From: Actinomycetota bacterium
GTDB taxonomy: Bacteria; Actinomycetota; Actinomycetes; Mycobacteriales; Mycobacteriaceae
Direction of reading: 5' to 3'
Length of the DNA: 9,548 bases
NCBI GenBank assembly: GCA_005787665.1
Contig: SYAB01000181.1
Span: 1-9,548 of the forward strand
Below, in pieces: positions 6,980-9,548 of this stretch. Below the pieces are notes generated by a model. It had not been told where the DNA came from. It was given only the letters and a program-made list of their open reading frames with translations, and ran no database searches. The position numbers were made by a program, and so were the translations under genes. Numbering within the stretch: position 1 is the first letter of the stretch; each line of letters begins with the position of its first letter.

Positions 6980-9327
6980 CAGGACTGCGTCTCGACCTTC
7001 CACTGGGCAGGGTCGTTGCCCGTGTAGTCACCGGAGTAGGTGGTCTCCCATCCCTGCGGCTTGCCGTCCTTCCTGTCGTTTTTGGACAGCGGGACCAAGA
7101 ACCCGAAGCGCGTGGCGAGATCAAAGTCCCAGAGTTGAATTCCGAGGACTTTGATCGGGTCTAGGTCGACCGTCTTGGAGTACATGAACTGGTCGTCGAG
7201 TTTGACGTTATCGCCGAATGTCAGGTCCCGAAGTTCGGCGAAGTTATCGATGAAAGTGCCCTCGACGGGGATCATCCCGGTTACTCCGACAGCGACCGGA
7301 TCGTCGGGATCTCTGACCAAAAACCACTCAGCGATGCGATTCGCCGCGATCTTGGCCACGTCTGTCCCCGTCAACTGGACTTTCTCCTTGATGGTGTCGA
7401 CGGCGCTTGTGATGGCGCCAAATTTTTGGTTGGCGATGTCCTCTACGTAGATCTTGGTTTTCTCCAGCTCCTCGCCGACGAGCTTGAGTTTCTCGCCCAC
7501 CGGTGTCCCGAGGTCGCCGGCGATGCCCGTGGGGGTGAAATCGCCCTCGAGCATCAGCGTCGCTACCACGATCAGTGGCAGCGGCACGGGCGCGCCGACC
7601 ACAGCTGTCGCGGCGGCCGCCTCCCCGCCGTTCTCGACATCGATGACCACCGTCGGCGCGCTGATGTATCCCCGGCCAGGGTCGGTGATCTCGATACCTG
7701 TGACGATGTAGCCGAAGTCATCGTCTGGATCCGGATTCGGATGGGGCTTCAGAATCGCGCGGGCGGTCGCGGCCACACCGCCCACCTCGAGTCCGCCTTC
7801 GAATCGCACCTCCGGCGGATTCAGCAGGTCGTAGCCCAAACCGCCTTCGGTGACATCGACGCGGTAGACGGACATGTTCTTGGTGGTGGTTTCCTCGAAA
7901 GCCGCCCACGTCAGCGGCTGGAAATTAGTGCTGTAGTCGATCCAGACATCGCCGTCAGAGTCGGGAATGGGAACCTTGCCGCCGGGATCGACACCGGAGG
8001 CGATCTGCCTTGGGAACTTGTTCACTATTCGTACGCTGGTGCTGCCGCCAACCCCCAACGTAGTGGTCATGACCACGGAGACAATGACCGGTTCATCGCC
8101 GTTTAACTCGCCGGTTTCTTTGACGACCTCCAACCAATCCGATGAGATGAGTCCGCGCCCTAATGCCGAGGACGTCAGCCCCGGTCGCACCCGGATAACC
8201 ATCTCGGCCGGCGATGCGAACGGATCAAGGATGTTCCAGCCACGGTCGATGACGGATACGGTGAACACGTCCTCCAGCGCGGCCGAAGCGTCGCTGGGGG
8301 TGTAGGTCCACGTGCCGCCAGGGTCGATGCGCACCGCCCCGAACTGTGGGGCCCGCCTGAGTTCATAGGACAGCACCGCGCCCTCGGGGTCGACCGCACC
8401 CAGCGTGCCGACCACCTCACCGGTGAGCGAGGTCGAAAACACCGAGCCCTCTTCCGGCGACATCGGTCGCAGCACGTCACCGACCAGCACCTGTGGGGAA
8501 ACAGTCGGTGTCTGGTTGAACAGACCGCGCCGCACCAGGAGTAGGGCGCCGGCGAGGAACGGCAGATCCGACAGCACGGTGCCCACCGCGTCGAGCAGCC
8601 GCTCAATGGCGAGGCTCAAGCCGGTCAGAGTCTGCGCAATCGCGGCCGCCCCTGGGCGGACTGCGCCTGTCGCTGCGGAATTGCGGCACTCGCGGCAGGA
8701 CCGCGCGGCCCCCGCCGCGGGATCGCTGGAAGCCGACGGTAATGGCGGAAGCATCTGCGTCACCGAGCCGATCGGTAGTGAAAGAGCAACTGCGACAGGT
8801 TCATCGGTGACAGATTGACCGGCATCGGGGGCATTCGCCACGGTTGGTGCGGAACGCCCCGACATCGCTGCGGCAGCACCCCGGCGCGTCTGCGCCGAGC
8901 CTTCGACAACCCGCACCGGCTCGACCGCGGCCACATCCCGAACGGGCGTTCCCACCACCTCTGCGGCGACGAGATCATTCCGTTGGGGTTTTGGAGCCGC
9001 CGTCGAGGTGGGGTCGGCAACGATTCCCAGCTTGTCGGCGGGCGCTCTGGACGCCGGCTTCGTACTCGCGGCGGGGTTGCCCACCAGGCGGGAGCCGCGA
9101 CGGTTACCGGGTTGCGATGGCGCACGGCCGGCGCCGCCCCGATCGGCGGACCCGCCGTGGTCGTCTGTTGCGGCCGATGCCGTGTCGCCATCGCCGGACT
9201 CGGCGGCGGCCACCCCGACAGCCTGCGGGCCAGCCAAGGACAACCCGACCGCCAAAGTCGCTGCGGCGACCCGAAGACTCTTGCCCGCAACACCCATGCC
9301 CGCATTTGCCATGCCGTGGCCATCCAT
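6961..9327 (-). CDS. Large exported protein with Ig/cadherin-like domain and glycine-rich beta repeats; function unknown
   Basis: The product is 788 residues. The N-terminus has a Sec-type signal peptide: Lys16/Arg19, a hydrophobic run (20-33) and a likely cut near VAAA|ES (39-43). Residues 43-255 are Ala/Pro/Ser/Thr-rich, low in structure, and contain an unexpected CREC (Cys211, Cys214). The segment FLAGALLLVRRGLFNQTPTV (257-276) resembles a linker I associate with mycobacterial exported Ig-like/VCBS proteins. Residues about 295-382 are one Ig/cadherin-like domain with the diagnostic GAVDPEGAVLSYEL ... GTWTYTPS ... DVFTVSVID. Residues 488-577 hold two copies of a GxGY/P.V beta repeat. Residues 582-788 are unrecognised: a helical stretch (about 609-668), then a beta-rich end with seven Trp. 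The ATG at 9327 is chosen; Met6 and Met11 are alternatives and all keep the signal peptide. No Shine-Dalgarno is clear. A role at the cell surface is inferred from export only. Confidence 0.85.
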   Translation of the reverse strand: MDGHGMANAGMGVAGKSLRVAAATLAVGLSLAGPQAVGVAAAESGDGDTASAATDDHGGSADRGGAGRAPSQPGNRRGSRLVGNPAASTKPASRAPADKLGIVADPTSTAAPKPQRNDLVAAEVVGTPVRDVAAVEPVRVVEGSAQTRRGAAAAMSGRSAPTVANAPDAGQSVTDEPVAVALSLPIGSVTQMLPPLPSASSDPAAGAARSCRECRNSAATGAVRPGAAAIAQTLTGLSLAIERLLDAVGTVLSDLPFLAGALLLVRRGLFNQTPTVSPQVLVGDVLRPMSPEEGSVFSTSLTGEVVGTLGAVDPEGAVLSYELRRAPQFGAVRIDPGGTWTYTPSDASAALEDVFTVSVIDRGWNILDPFASPAEMVIRVRPGLTSSALGRGLISSDWLEVVKETGELNGDEPVIVSVVMTTTLGVGGSTSVRIVNKFPRQIASGVDPGGKVPIPDSDGDVWIDYSTNFQPLTWAAFEETTTKNMSVYRVDVTEGGLGYDLLNPPEVRFEGGLEVGGVAATARAILKPHPNPDPDDDFGYIVTGIEITDPGRGYISAPTVVIDVENGGEAAAATAVVGAPVPLPLIVVATLMLEGDFTPTGIAGDLGTPVGEKLKLVGEELEKTKIYVEDIANQKFGAITSAVDTIKEKVQLTGTDVAKIAANRIAEWFLVRDPDDPVAVGVTGMIPVEGTFIDNFAELRDLTFGDNVKLDDQFMYSKTVDLDPIKVLGIQLWDFDLATRFGFLVPLSKNDRKDGKPQGWETTYSGDYTGNDPAQWKVETQSWLQANW
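7594..7866 (-). repeat. Two-copy protein repeat (GxGY...P.V...A.A) within the exported protein
   Basis: Residues 487-541 and 542-577 align: VYRVDVTEGGLGY with VTGIEITDPGRGY, then NPPEVRFEGG with SAPTVVIDVENGG, then ATARAIL with AAATAVV. The period is about 54-55 residues and the second copy is shorter after the Gly-rich turn. This pattern is a widespread glycine-rich beta repeat in phage and surface proteins; the copies here are diverged and carry an Asp/Pro-rich insert (529-538), which might bind a metal ion. Confidence 0.6.
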
Positions 9328-9348
9328 TCTGGTTCGAGGGATCGTCGA

Positions 9349-9377
9349 AGATTAGGACCGCTTGACGCACGCGTCAA
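9349..9377 (-). promoter_or_regulatory. SigA-like promoter of the exported-protein gene
   Basis: On the minus strand TTGACG (9372-9377, -35) is followed by exactly 17 bases and TAATCT (9349-9354, -10, fitting TANNNT). The start of transcription would fall near 9341-9343, leaving a leader of about 15 bases before the ATG at 9327. This is the best-formed promoter in the window: five of six -35 bases match consensus, at ideal spacing. Confidence 0.65.
9362..9377. promoter_or_regulatory. Perfect 16-bp palindrome overlapping the -35 box (candidate operator)
   Basis: TTGACGC (9362-9368) and GCGTCAA (9371-9377) are exact inverted copies around a 2-base centre (AC). The right arm supplies the -35 element and the left arm lies in the promoter spacer, so a dimeric regulator bound here would block RNA polymerase. 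The size and form fit TetR- or other HTH-type operators. The regulator is not in the window. Confidence 0.55.
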
Positions 9378-9387
9378 CCCATATTGC

Positions 9388-9548
9388 CGGGCCTACCAGC
9401 CCGAACACGCCCCTAATGGGATTCGATCGGCGTGGCGTGTCCGCAGGTTCTGCCTGAGTAGCGGGACGCTGATCACTGAGCCGCTGGCCGGTGAGCACTG
9501 CTTGCCCCCGGAGTGTGTGTTGGACTCCTAGTCCTAGATCGTGCCCCG
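9388..9548. other. Non-coding upstream region with small dyads
   Basis: I see no convincing gene here. Small inverted repeats are CGGGC/GCCCG (9388-9392 and 9399-9403) and GGACT/AGTCC (9522-9526 and 9530-9534), the latter overlapping a repeated CTAG-containing stretch. They could be transcription signals, but nothing decides. By synteny with M. tuberculosis, ribA2 and ribH would be expected further right, outside the window. Confidence 0.4.

Noticed and set aside
9418..9432. tRNA T-arm-like string (complement reads GATCGAATCCC)
   Set aside because: No matching acceptor, D or anticodon arms on either side.
8815..9531. 238-codon plus-strand open frame opposite the N-terminus of the exported protein and its promoter region
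   Set aside because: It runs antisense through the signal peptide and low-complexity arm and has no ribosome binding site or recognisable domain. The real gene is the minus-strand frame.

Overview
The window is high-GC DNA from an actinobacterium and almost certainly a mycobacterium, probably an environmental or fast-growing species. The main reason is gene order: the end of rpe, then ribD (ribG), the P55-type efflux pump, the lipoprotein LprG and riboflavin synthase ribE (ribC). This is the skeleton of the M. tuberculosis Rv1408-Rv1412 region as I remember it. The proteins also match the remembered M. tuberculosis sequences closely in length and motifs. No database search was possible.

Left arm, 1-1464, plus strand: the 3' part of ribulose-phosphate 3-epimerase, overlapped by four bases (GTGA) by ribD, the bifunctional deaminase/reductase of riboflavin synthesis. 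At 1452-1484 an 11-bp-stem hairpin covers both stop codons of the convergent ribD/ABC junction.

Centre, 1474-5788, minus strand, read right to left: lprG (lipid-binding lipoprotein), the P55 MFS transporter coupled to it by a TGATG overlap, then 40 bp later an FtsX/MacB-type permease, then 4 bp later an ABC ATPase with a C-terminal cyclic-nucleotide-binding domain. The first two form the known mycobacterial triacylglycerol/lipoglycan export pair. The last two form an extra ABC module of the Rv0072-Rv0073 / Rv2563-Rv2564 type. All four look like one transcription unit. The ATPase has glutamate where the Walker A lysine should be, while its other ATPase motifs and its cyclic-nucleotide-binding motif look intact.

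Right of lprG, 5876-6944, plus strand: a GNAT acetyltransferase with a strong ribosome binding site, followed 4 bp later by ribE. Divergent starts in the 87-bp gap 5789-5875 separate the lipid-export operon from this riboflavin unit.

Right end, 6961-9327, minus strand: a 788-residue exported protein with a signal peptide, a low-complexity Ala/Pro-rich arm, one Ig/cadherin-like domain, two copies of a glycine-rich 'GxGY...P.V' beta repeat and an unrecognised C-terminal part. It converges on ribE. Upstream lies a well-formed SigA-like promoter (TTGACG, 17 bp, TAATCT) whose -35 box is one arm of a perfect 16-bp palindrome, which suggests a repressor operator. The last 220 bases hold this promoter and several small dyads but no convincing gene.
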